Source: Planctomycetota bacterium
GTDB lineage: Bacteria > Planctomycetota > Planctomycetia > Pirellulales > Thermoguttaceae
NCBI GenBank assembly: GCA_023621895.1
Contig: JAMOAF010000430.1
Location: forward strand, 1 to 6,828
DNA length: 6,828 bases
Direction of reading: 5' to 3'
The notes under the pieces: model-generated
The model's database searches: none
What the model saw: the letters and a program-made list of their open reading frames with translations, nothing else
What the model was told of the DNA's origin: nothing
In this document: piece by piece, positions 1 through 6,280 of the stretch
How the letters are laid out: each line of letters opens with the position of its first letter
Numbering within the stretch: position 1 is the stretch's first letter
Made by a program: the position numbers and the translations under genes

Positions 1-274
1 GCTGCGAAAATGGCCCAGGAAGCGCGCCGAGCACCGCTCCCGCCCACCCTTGAAGAAAACCTTTATAGAGACAGTGGTTATGCGTATTTGAGCGGTCTTG
101 GGGCTTGCCCCGCGCTTCGTTACGTAGGGGTTGTGCCGCAGCGCAGGCGCGCCACAAGGCAAGCCGAAAGCGGCGATCACGCTCTGATAAATTCCTCCCG
201 GAATCGCGCAAGCTCATGTAGGAGAAAAGCAGTTGACGGTTTTGCGGCGGCACCATACGTTCGCGTTCGGATTT

Positions 275-367
275 CGCCCCGCAGGGGCAGCCACAAATCA
301 GCCCAGGGCAGAGCGCAGCGCCGCCCTGGGTTCGCGAAGGGATGGAGACGGAAGCCCTGAAAGGGCG
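275..367. repeat. Cluster of three GC-rich hairpins, likely a dispersed intergenic repeat element
   Basis: Three self-complementary units lie in 91 bases. The first is GCCCC-GCA-GGGGC (276-288). The second is an 8-bp stem CCCAGGGC / GCCCTGGG (302-309 and 323-330) around a 13-base loop. The third is GCCCT-GAA-AGGGC (354-366). A perfect palindrome TTCGCGAA sits at 331-338. The pattern of short 'cgcccc-gggg' hairpins flanking a 'cccaggg...ccctggg' stem resembles dispersed non-coding repeats that I recall from planctomycete and verrucomicrobial genomes; that resemblance is memory, not a search. There is no T-run after any stem, so these are not classical intrinsic terminators. Confidence 0.5.
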
Positions 368-476
368 AGACAGGCCTCCTGCAAAAGCTGACATGCACCC
401 CCGCGCCAGGCACGGCCGAAATCGAAGTTGGCAAACCTGGGGGGGGCTGGTAGATTGTGCGGCGAGATTCAAATTC

Positions 477-573
477 CAAGGTTCAAGGCCCAAGTCCCCC
501 TCGGTCCGGCGCCCCCAACGAGGAGCCGCATCTTGACCGCTTTTGGCCATTGGAAATTGGGCCTTGAACCTTG
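477..573. repeat. 17-bp perfect inverted repeat with a 63-base interior
   Basis: Bases 477-493 (beginning CAAGGTTCAAGG) are the exact reverse complement of 557-573 (ending CCTTGAACCTTG). A second, imperfect pairing lies just outside and inside the arms: TTCCAA at 474-479 against TTGGAA at 550-555. A transcript through this region could form a long stem closing a loop of about 63 bases. The interior encodes nothing recognisable. It may be a small mobile or palindromic repeat, or a processed structure in the leader of the downstream glycosyltransferase, whose start lies 61 bases further on. No transposase or target-site duplication is visible. Confidence 0.6.
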
Positions 574-590
574 CCCGTGAACCTTGCCCG
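565..590. repeat. Two-copy 13-bp perfect tandem repeat
   Basis: The unit TGAACCTTGCCCG occurs at 565-577 and again, exactly, at 578-590. The first copy overlaps the right arm of the 17-bp inverted repeat, so the GAACCTTG core appears three times in this spacer: twice here, and once inverted at 478-485. A direct duplication joined to one arm of a palindrome is typical of slippage-prone intergenic repeats. There is no evidence for a protein-binding role. Confidence 0.6.
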
Positions 591-620
591 GCGCCCAGTC
601 GCAGGCGCGTCGCAACTCAT

Positions 621-624
621 GGAG
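621..624 (+). promoter_or_regulatory. Shine-Dalgarno GGAG for the glycosyltransferase gene
   Basis: GGAG lies 10 bases upstream of the ATG at 635. It supports that start over the in-frame upstream ATG at 584, which lies inside the tandem repeat and would add 17 residues unrelated to the family. The spacing is slightly long, so the assignment is moderate. Confidence 0.45.
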
Positions 625-634
625 CTGTCAAGAG

Positions 635-1378
635 ATGGCTAACGCCGAGAAGACCCTCGTCACGGTCGCCACCTACAACGAGATGGAGAACCTGCCCGAA
701 CTGGTCAAGCAGGTGTTCGAGACCGTTCCAGAGGTGGACCTGTTGGTGATCGACGACAATTCGCCCGACGGGACCGGCCGCTGGTGCGACGAGAAGGCGG
801 CCGACGAGCCGCGGCTCAATTGCCTCCACCGGGCGGGCAAGCTGGGTTTGGGGACGGCGACGATCGCGGGAATGAAATATGCGATCGAGCATGGGTACCG
901 GTTTGTGCTGAACATGGACGCCGATTTCAGCCACCCCCCGAAGTACCTGCCCGACTTCCTGGCCGGCATGGAGCCGGCCGGCCGCCCGGCGGTCGATGTC
1001 CTCATCGGCTCGCGCTATGTGCCTGGCGGCGGCATCGAGGGCTGGGGGCTGAAGCGGCATTTCATGTCGCGCGGCGTGAATCTTTACAGCCGCTGGCTGC
1101 TGGGCCTTAAGCCGAAAGATTGCAGCGGGGCCTTTCGCTGCTACCGGACGGCGCTGCTCGAGCGGGTCGATTTCGACCGCGTTCGCGCGCGAGGATACGC
1201 CTTCCAAGAGGAGATTCTCTGGCATCTGAAACGCGCCGGCGCCCGGTTCGCTGAAACGCCGATCGTGTTCGTCGACCGGCAGCGAGGCAGCTCGAAAATC
1301 GATGCCAACGAAGCGATCCTCGCCCTGTGGATCATCTTTGCCCTCGGTGTCCGCAATTGGATCGGGGCCGGCCCATAG
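635..1378 (+). CDS. Family 2 glycosyltransferase, polyprenol-phosphate mannosyltransferase (DPM1-like)
   Basis: The 247-residue product is a GT-A fold glycosyltransferase. Enzymes of this family move a sugar, usually mannose or glucose from GDP- or UDP-sugar, onto a polyprenyl phosphate at the inner face of the membrane, making a lipid-linked donor. Visible signatures are the N-terminal ATYNEMENL (12-20), the nucleotide-binding DDNSPDGT (40-47), the metal-binding DAD in NMDADFSHPP (93-102), GSRYVPGGG (125-133), CSGAFRCYR (163-171), FQEE (190-193) near the acceptor site, and RGSSKI (217-222). These match dolichol-phosphate mannose synthases better than generic GT2 enzymes. There is no C-terminal membrane domain (GtrA- or PMT-like), so this is the short, single-domain form. 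The start at 635 puts the first beta-strand at the expected distance from the N-terminus. The donor sugar cannot be told from the sequence. It has no same-strand neighbour in view and ends 6 bp from the convergent gene. Confidence 0.92.
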   Translation: MANAEKTLVTVATYNEMENLPELVKQVFETVPEVDLLVIDDNSPDGTGRWCDEKAADEPRLNCLHRAGKLGLGTATIAGMKYAIEHGYRFVLNMDADFSHPPKYLPDFLAGMEPAGRPAVDVLIGSRYVPGGGIEGWGLKRHFMSRGVNLYSRWLLGLKPKDCSGAFRCYRTALLERVDFDRVRARGYAFQEEILWHLKRAGARFAETPIVFVDRQRGSSKIDANEAILALWIIFALGVRNWIGAGP

Positions 1379-1384
1379 CGGTCC

Positions 1385-4300
1385 TTACGGGCGGATGATT
1401 TCGACGCCGCAGAGGATCGGCGCCGAATCGCCGTGAGGCGCAAGGTCGATTTCCAGCGTTTCACCCACGAGGACACCGCTGCATGTCTCCACGAGCGAAC
1501 GCAGCGGGCCCTTGGCCTTCGCAACCACGTCAAGCCGCCGTATCACGACCTTGCCCTGGAGGGCAACGTCGAAGACCCGCTCGCCGGCCTTCACCTTGGG
1601 GTCCGGTTCCGAAAACACGAGGCGGACCGTCGAGGGCGACGGGCTGGCCTCGCCCGCCGCGGGCTCCCGCGCGTCGCCGCCGGGCTTCGACTCCGGCTGC
1701 GCGGCGCTAAGTTCACTCTTTGCGGGCACGATCAGCCGCACGGTCAGTTTGCGGAGGCCCTCCAATCCGGAGGCGGCCACCCAGGCCAGGTCGCCGGCGA
1801 TCCGCGCGCTGTGTCCGCGAAACGGCTTGGAGTCTCCCTCGATTTCGACCGGCACTTGCGGCGACGTGCCCTCGTCCGCCGGATGGTTGATCCACAGGGT
1901 GCCGTCGTCTCCAAGGCGGTCTCCGGGCGCAGCGAGATTGATTCCAATCCGGCGGACCTCGGACCGCGCGGCGGCGGGCTGGCCGAACAGGTTGTAGGTC
2001 CAGACCTCGTTTCCAGGCATCGGCACCAGCGCCAGCGAGGTCTGGTTCTGGTAAGCGCAGGTGCACGTCCGCGTGTAATCCGGCGCGCTGAGCACGCCAT
2101 TGGCGATGATCAGGTTCGAGCTGCACCCCGACTTGAATCCGCCGAAGTTGCCCGTTCCCGAATGGCTCGCCAGGTCGTAGAAGCCGGCGGCGCCGGACCG
2201 GAAGGTCAACAAGTGCTCGCTGGCCACCGCGGTGTTGCATCCATAAGCCCGCACGAACCTCCAAGGGACCTCCGCGCCGGTGACGGGGTCTTCGATGGTC
2301 ACCGGCGAGCCGTCCGCCAGGTTGAAGGCGCCCTTGCTCTCCTTATAACTGGTCGCATTGGTGATCAAAGCATCGCCGTGGATCATGCAAGGGCCGGCAT
2401 AGGACAGTTCAGAGTCTTTCCACACAAGGCTCCCGTCCCCCGCCGCGTAAACGGCCATCCCCTTGTCGACCTCGTCGGGGCTCCGATCCGAGGCGGCCGA
2501 GCCGGCCTGAACGAGCAGGTCGCGCTCGCCCGCGTAGCTCAGCCAGGTGCCGAAGGCGTCGTCGATCTGCCAGAGCGGTTCACCAGTCTTCGCGGCAATT
2601 GCCAGCAGCCGGTAGCCGGCCGCCCCGCTGTCGCCTCGCCGCCGGTTCTGCTCCTCGACGCGCTTGGGCAGCTTGTCGAGCAGGTAGATTCGCCCTCCGC
2701 CCGCGACAATGCCGTTATGAAGGAAGCTGTGGTCGGCCGGGATTCGCCAAAGCGGCTTGCCGGAATGCCGATCGAAGGCCATCAATGCCAGGCTGGCCGA
2801 ACGGTCGGGCGACCACGCGAGGCCCCTCTTGCTCGCCGGCTCGTACTTGTAGCCCAAGCGTTTCGAATAGTCCGCAAAACCCACGCCGGCCAGCAGCAGG
2901 TCTTCATAAACGCCGATGTAGCCCCACTCGGGCGACCGGCCGCCCTCTTCCGGCAGGACGAACTCCCGCAGCGTCTCGCCGCTGGCCGCGTCCAGCAGCA
3001 GGCAGCGGCCGGCGATCACCAGGTACACGCCCTCGGCCGTCGCCACGAAGTTCGTCCCCCGAGCGTTGGCGCCGGGCAGATGGACCTGGTTGTACTCGGT
3101 GCTCAGCGGCGCGTCGGCATGCGTTTCATCGAAGTAGACCTGGAACGTGCCCAGGTCCGAAAACTCGCGCTTCCAGAGAACGCGCCCCGTGTACACGTCC
3201 AGCGCGCTGAGGCAGTTGATGCCTTGGATGAACAGCCTTCCGCCCACGACCTGCTGGCTGGGCCCGTGGCCGTGGCGCGGCAGGATGTCGAGATTGGAGA
3301 TACCGCCGAACCAGAGGACTCCCAGCGGCAGTTTGACACGGCGGTCGTTCGACTTGACCGTGTTGGCCACGTCGCCGTATTGGTGGGTCCAGTCGGCCGC
3401 GCCCGGCAGCGGCCCGTGGCGCGAAATCACCGCGTCTTCCCCGTGCGCTTCCAGCTTCGCCCCCGGCAATTTCGCGGCGGCCAGGGCCGCGGCGAGCTGC
3501 TCGCCGCCGGGCGCCCAGAGCCGGCCGCCGTAAGGCCGCACGGATTCGTACACCAGGCTGAGGAACCCGGGATCGCCCAGCCGCGGCGCAATCGAGCGGC
3601 CGACGACCACCAGGTTGGCGATGTAGGGCGGAGCCATGAAGCTCTCGGGATCGCCCACGGCCAGTGCGATTCGCGTGCCGTAAAGTCCGGCACGATCGAG
3701 CCGGCGGCGGAGCGCGGCGATCTTCTCGGCCCGCGCGTCGACCGCCACCAGGTGCAGATTCGACTCGCGGGCGACGGCCTCCAGAAGCTGTTCGTCGTCG
3801 ATGCCGAACCAGAGCGCATAGCCTTGGCGTTGCCCCGTGGCGGCCAGCAGCCTCGCCGCCTCTTGGGCCGCGGCCTCGGCCGGCCCGGCGCGCCGCGGCT
3901 GGTCGGCGATTGTCTTCACTTCGCCCGGCTCCGCGCCAAACGCCAGAATCCGCCCGTCGAGGGTCACGGCAAACAGCCGGTCGGCGGCGGCCAGCAACCG
4001 CACGACCTGCCCGGCGGCTGGAGCGGACCAGGCGATCAGGGGCTTCTCATCCCCCGTGGGCAGGTCGATCGCGGTGATCGTCTCCTCGCCCGCCGCGTAG
4101 AGCCGGCCGCCCGCCTGGATCAGATCGCCGCAGCCGTCGGCGGCGATTTCCCACAGCTTCCGATGCTCGCGGCTGTAGGCTTCGATCATCGGGGGTGTTT
4201 CCGCCTTGTCGGTTTTTGCGGCATCGCGGGCGGTGTAGATCACGCCGCGTGCGAGCACCGGTTCGTTCACCCGGACCTTCGAGGCGCCGCCGCCGGGCAA

Positions 4301-5110
4301 GTCCAGGGCCATCGTGCCGCGGCGCCGCGTGTGGACGAACGCGCGGCCGTCGTCGGCGGCCACGAACGATCCCCCCTCGCCCTTGTTCCCGAAATTGAAG
4401 AACTTCAATTCGCCGCAGTGGCGGTCAAAGGCTGCCGGCAGTGTCCGCCCGCCCGGCACGAGCAACAGGTCGCCGGAAACGGCCAGTTGGCCCTGGGGCG
4501 CGACGCCCGCGAACGCCGGCGCGCTATGCGGCTGTTTCTGGTAGTCGGCGCTCGTGCCGTCGTTAACCCAAAGGACCTGGCCGGTGGCGGCGTCGAGCGC
4601 ATAAATGAAAGTTCCCATGAAGGGCCAGATGCTGGCCGCGAAGTAGACGGTGCCCTCGGCCACGACCGGGCCGCCGCGAGCGGGCCACGACGAGATCACG
4701 CGGCCGTTGCCGATGATCTTTCGCTCGGAGGGGCCGCCGCGAAACCGCCACCGCAAACCGCCGTCCGCCGCGCTCAAGCAGTACAGGCAGCCGTCGTCGC
4801 TGGCCACCAGCACCGAATCTTCGTGAACGACAGGAGAAAACCGCACCGGCCCGCCGGTGAAAAAGGTCCAGATTTCGGAGCCGTCGCGGGCATCGAGCGC
4901 CACGACCTTGTCGGCCTCATTGAAGGCGAGAAACATCCGCCCTCCGGCCACCACCGGCTCGAAGATGCGATCGTAGGGCATCATGTCCTGGTTGAGGGGA
5001 TCGTCCCAGACCGGCTGGCGCGGCGGATACTGCCGGACCCACTCCAGGCGCAGCTCCCCCGGCAAATCGTCGGGCGAGGCGGCCGTGTGGCCCGCGTCGT
5101 AACGCCACAT
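1385..5110 (-). CDS. Large PQQ-like beta-propeller protein with embedded methyltransferase-like domain and malectin-like C-terminus
   Basis: The product is about 1,241 residues from the only in-frame ATG near the start; its biochemical role is unknown. Propeller blades show the repeating 'A-L-D-x-x-x-G-x-x-x-W' pattern at about 70-81, 110-121, 170-181, 637-646, 777-788 and 838-847, forming two regions (about 50-400 and 575-1040). Between them, about 413-570 resembles a class I methyltransferase Rossmann fold: LWFGIDDEQLL (433-443), VAVDARAEKI (455-464), ALAVGDPESF (482-491). A conserved-looking Cys-rich stretch follows (YGCN 956-959, SGCSSN 994-999, TRTCTC 1013-1018). After a Pro/Ser/Ala-rich linker (about 1132-1160), the end (VRLVFSEPD, RVFDVALQGK, LCGVEI) matches malectin-like carbohydrate-binding domains. 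It is probably exported, but the signal peptide is defective: in-frame codons before the ATG read ALAGDWPMW, a plausible cleavage site, with no good start or hydrophobic core. It is unlikely to be a classical quinoprotein dehydrogenase. Confidence 0.88.
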   Translation of the reverse strand: MWRYDAGHTAASPDDLPGELRLEWVRQYPPRQPVWDDPLNQDMMPYDRIFEPVVAGGRMFLAFNEADKVVALDARDGSEIWTFFTGGPVRFSPVVHEDSVLVASDDGCLYCLSAADGGLRWRFRGGPSERKIIGNGRVISSWPARGGPVVAEGTVYFAASIWPFMGTFIYALDAATGQVLWVNDGTSADYQKQPHSAPAFAGVAPQGQLAVSGDLLLVPGGRTLPAAFDRHCGELKFFNFGNKGEGGSFVAADDGRAFVHTRRRGTMALDLPGGGASKVRVNEPVLARGVIYTARDAAKTDKAETPPMIEAYSREHRKLWEIAADGCGDLIQAGGRLYAAGEETITAIDLPTGDEKPLIAWSAPAAGQVVRLLAAADRLFAVTLDGRILAFGAEPGEVKTIADQPRRAGPAEAAAQEAARLLAATGQRQGYALWFGIDDEQLLEAVARESNLHLVAVDARAEKIAALRRRLDRAGLYGTRIALAVGDPESFMAPPYIANLVVVGRSIAPRLGDPGFLSLVYESVRPYGGRLWAPGGEQLAAALAAAKLPGAKLEAHGEDAVISRHGPLPGAADWTHQYGDVANTVKSNDRRVKLPLGVLWFGGISNLDILPRHGHGPSQQVVGGRLFIQGINCLSALDVYTGRVLWKREFSDLGTFQVYFDETHADAPLSTEYNQVHLPGANARGTNFVATAEGVYLVIAGRCLLLDAASGETLREFVLPEEGGRSPEWGYIGVYEDLLLAGVGFADYSKRLGYKYEPASKRGLAWSPDRSASLALMAFDRHSGKPLWRIPADHSFLHNGIVAGGGRIYLLDKLPKRVEEQNRRRGDSGAAGYRLLAIAAKTGEPLWQIDDAFGTWLSYAGERDLLVQAGSAASDRSPDEVDKGMAVYAAGDGSLVWKDSELSYAGPCMIHGDALITNATSYKESKGAFNLADGSPVTIEDPVTGAEVPWRFVRAYGCNTAVASEHLLTFRSGAAGFYDLASHSGTGNFGGFKSGCSSNLIIANGVLSAPDYTRTCTCAYQNQTSLALVPMPGNEVWTYNLFGQPAAARSEVRRIGINLAAPGDRLGDDGTLWINHPADEGTSPQVPVEIEGDSKPFRGHSARIAGDLAWVAASGLEGLRKLTVRLIVPAKSELSAAQPESKPGGDAREPAAGEASPSPSTVRLVFSEPDPKVKAGERVFDVALQGKVVIRRLDVVAKAKGPLRSLVETCSGVLVGETLEIDLAPHGDSAPILCGVEIIRP

Positions 5111-5235
5111 CGGCCAATCGCCGGCCAGTGCCCCCGCAGCAGCGCATGACCGCCTCCATCGGTGGATGTTGGGTTGTCAATCTCCGCGACGCCCGGACCG
5201 CTCCGCGGACAAGCCGCGGGACGTGAGGTTTCGTT

Positions 5236-5251
5236 AGGAACGCGCATTCCT
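5236..5251. promoter_or_regulatory. Short dyad AGGAA-N6-TTCCT in the divergent spacer
   Basis: AGGAA (5236-5240) and TTCCT (5247-5251) form a perfect 5-bp dyad around six bases. It lies just downstream of the candidate minus-strand promoter, where an operator or a small leader hairpin would be expected. There is no regulator gene in view and no second copy near the SDR promoter, so a regulatory role is only a guess. Confidence 0.2.
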
Positions 5252-5273
5252 GTCGGGCGTGCGGACCCGAGTC

Positions 5274-5302
5274 AGTGTAATTGGCGGGGCGGTGCAACTC
5301 AA
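5274..5302 (-). promoter_or_regulatory. Candidate promoter for the propeller gene
   Basis: On the minus strand TTGAGT (5297-5302) and TACACT (5274-5279) are separated by exactly 17 bases. Each hexamer matches the sigma-70 consensus at 4 of 6 positions. Transcription would start near 5267, leaving a leader of at least 100 bases before the propeller reading frame. It lies within the divergent spacer and is compatible with the gene order, but such matches arise by chance. Confidence 0.3.
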
Positions 5303-5360
5303 CGCTTCTTGAGGGCGGCCAATAAAATGGGGAGATGCCGCCATTTCTGTTCTGGAGGCT

Positions 5361-5412
5361 GCCCCCCGACTTGAACCCGGTCCCCCCTGCCTGCCTTCTC
5401 CGCCACTTGGAC
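5361..5412 (-). other. Degenerate tRNA-Leu-like stretch lacking an anticodon arm
   Basis: Read on the minus strand, CCAAGTGGCGGAGAAGGCAG (5391-5410) resembles the acceptor/D-arm start of bacterial tRNA-Leu (typically ...AAGTGGCGGAATTGGTAGAC). About 12 bases later GGGTTCAAGTC (5368-5378) matches the T-loop consensus. The anticodon and variable arms are absent, the T-stem does not pair beyond its closing base pairs, and the 3' side does not complement the 5' acceptor. It is not a working tRNA; it is either a decayed tRNA fragment or a coincidence. It overlaps the -35 hexamer proposed for the rightward operon. Confidence 0.25.
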
Positions 5413-5435
5413 CGTTCTCCCCGATGCTCTATATT
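5407..5435 (+). promoter_or_regulatory. Candidate promoter for the SDR-led operon
   Basis: TTGGAC (5407-5412) and TATATT (5430-5435) are 17 bases apart. The -10 hexamer matches the consensus at 5 of 6 positions and is an AT island in GC-rich DNA; the -35 is weak. Transcription would begin around 5442, about 45 bases before the ATG at 5487. If correct, the in-frame ATG at 5424 lies upstream of the transcript and cannot be the start of the SDR. Confidence 0.35.
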
Positions 5436-5486
5436 GCCGGTTTCTTCCCACGCACTCACCCGGCCCCGCTCGCGCGGCACGCTCGC

Positions 5487-6248
5487 ATGGATCTCCATCT
5501 TCACGGTAAGGTCGCGCTGGTCACCGGCGGGTCGCGGGGCTTGGGGCGCGCGATCTCGCTGGGGCTGGCCGCCGAGGGCGCCCGGGTCGCCGTCAGCTAC
5601 CGCCGCGGCGAGGCGGCCGCCGCCGAAGTCGTCGAAACGATGGCGGCCTGCCACCACGTCCGGGGAATCAGCCTGCAAGGCGACGTTTCCCAGAGCGCGG
5701 ACATCGCCCGCCTGTTCGACCAGTGCGAGAAGCGGCTCGGACCGGTCGACATCCTGGTCAACAACGCGGGCGTTTGGCCGACGGCCTACGTGAAAGACCT
5801 GAGCGAAGAGGAGTGGGACGCGACGTTCGCCATTAATCTTAAAGGCGCCTTCCTGATGTGCCGCGAAGCGGTCCGCCGCTGGCTGGCCGCACGTCGCGGG
5901 GGGCGGATCGTCAACATCAGCACGCAGGCCGCTTTCCTCGGCTCGACGACCGGTCATGCCCACTACGCGGCGTCGAAGGCGGGGCTGGTCAACTTCACCG
6001 TCTCGCTCGCCCGCGAGGTCGCCCGAGCAGGAATCTACGTCAACAGCGTGGCTCCCGGCATGATGCGAACGGACATGGCCCGCGAAGCCCTCGAAGCGAG
6101 CGAGCAGGAGTACATCCGGCGCACCCCCCTCGGCCGCATCGCCGAACCGGAGGAGATCGCCGACACGGTCGTGTTTCTCGCCTCGGAACGGGCCAGCTAC
6201 ACCACCGGGGCCACCTTCGACGCGACCGGCGGAATGTTGATGCGATGA
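5487..6248 (+). CDS. Short-chain dehydrogenase/reductase, FabG-like classical SDR
   Basis: The 253-residue product is an NAD(P)-dependent oxidoreductase of the classical SDR family and acts in the cytoplasm. It shows the cofactor motif TGGSRGLG (13-20), D66 after the third strand, NNAG (92-95), the structural Asn117 in INLKG, YAASK with catalytic Tyr160 and Lys164, and the PG motif in VNSVAPGMM (185-193). Arg17 and the SYRR stretch (37-40) favour NADP(H). The position that normally carries the catalytic Ser (NISS) reads NIST, so Thr146 seems to take its place, with Ser145 just before. The start at 5487 gives the standard MDLHLHGKVALVTGG beginning; an in-frame ATG 63 bases upstream adds residues that do not fit the family and overlaps a predicted -10 box. 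There is no clear Shine-Dalgarno. The neighbours suggest a sugar or sugar-acid substrate rather than fatty acid synthesis, though FabG-type activity cannot be excluded. It is the first gene of the rightward operon. Confidence 0.92.
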   Translation: MDLHLHGKVALVTGGSRGLGRAISLGLAAEGARVAVSYRRGEAAAAEVVETMAACHHVRGISLQGDVSQSADIARLFDQCEKRLGPVDILVNNAGVWPTAYVKDLSEEEWDATFAINLKGAFLMCREAVRRWLAARRGGRIVNISTQAAFLGSTTGHAHYAASKAGLVNFTVSLAREVARAGIYVNSVAPGMMRTDMAREALEASEQEYIRRTPLGRIAEPEEIADTVVFLASERASYTTGATFDATGGMLMR

Positions 6249-6280
6249 AAAAAGCGAATCAATTGGGTTAGTCCAAGCAA

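Larger units (their letters stand above)
1..634. other. Non-coding spacer upstream of the glycosyltransferase gene
   Basis: I see no supportable gene here. The short open frames on both strands have no family resemblance, no ribosome binding site with a sensible start, and compositions dominated by Arg, Pro and Ala, as expected from random GC-rich DNA. The stretch instead holds a cluster of GC-rich hairpins (276-366), a long inverted repeat (477-573) with an internal tandem duplication, and an 8-base G run (439-446). The gene to the left of the window may end inside the first 90 bases: one frame is open from position 2 to a TGA at 89-91. Too little is visible to call it. Confidence 0.6.

Noticed and set aside
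2..91. Possible C-terminal tail of an upstream gene (open frame from position 2 to TGA at 89-91)
   Set aside because: It has 29 codons with no recognisable motif. Another frame also stays open across the same bases, so the choice cannot be supported.
100..111. GGGG-CTTG-CCCC hairpin as a terminator for an upstream gene
   Set aside because: The stem is short and there is no T-run after it.
233..261. TTGACG-N17-TACGTT promoter-like match in the left spacer
   Set aside because: The -10 is poor (3 of 6), it sits inside the repeat-bearing region, and it is about 375 bases from the glycosyltransferase start.
10..536. Short open frames in the left spacer on both strands
   Set aside because: They run through hairpins and repeats, lack ribosome binding sites, and have low-information Arg/Pro/Ala-rich products.
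617..1225. A 202-codon minus-strand frame opposite the glycosyltransferase
   Set aside because: It is a shadow of a clearly recognisable glycosyltransferase and shows no family motif of its own.
1433..5149. A 1,238-codon open frame on the plus strand opposite the propeller gene
   Set aside because: It mirrors the real gene almost end to end. Its translation has no recognisable motif and is rich in Arg, Gly, Ala and His, as expected from the antisense of a high-GC gene with strong third-position bias.
5203..5219. Paired CCGCGG palindromes in the divergent spacer
   Set aside because: These are six-base GC palindromes, common at this base composition, with no adjoining structure to suggest an operator.
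4917..5963. A 348-codon minus-strand frame spanning the divergent spacer and part of the SDR
   Set aside because: It is antisense to the SDR and out of frame with the propeller gene, and its product has no domain signature. Only its internal ATG at 5145-5147 with GGAGG is of interest, and that is discussed under the propeller N-terminus.
6245..6271. Eight-codon ORF (MKKANQLG) overlapping the SDR stop as ATGA
   Set aside because: It is too short to support as a gene. ATGA overlaps of this size arise easily by chance, and no ribosome binding site is evident.
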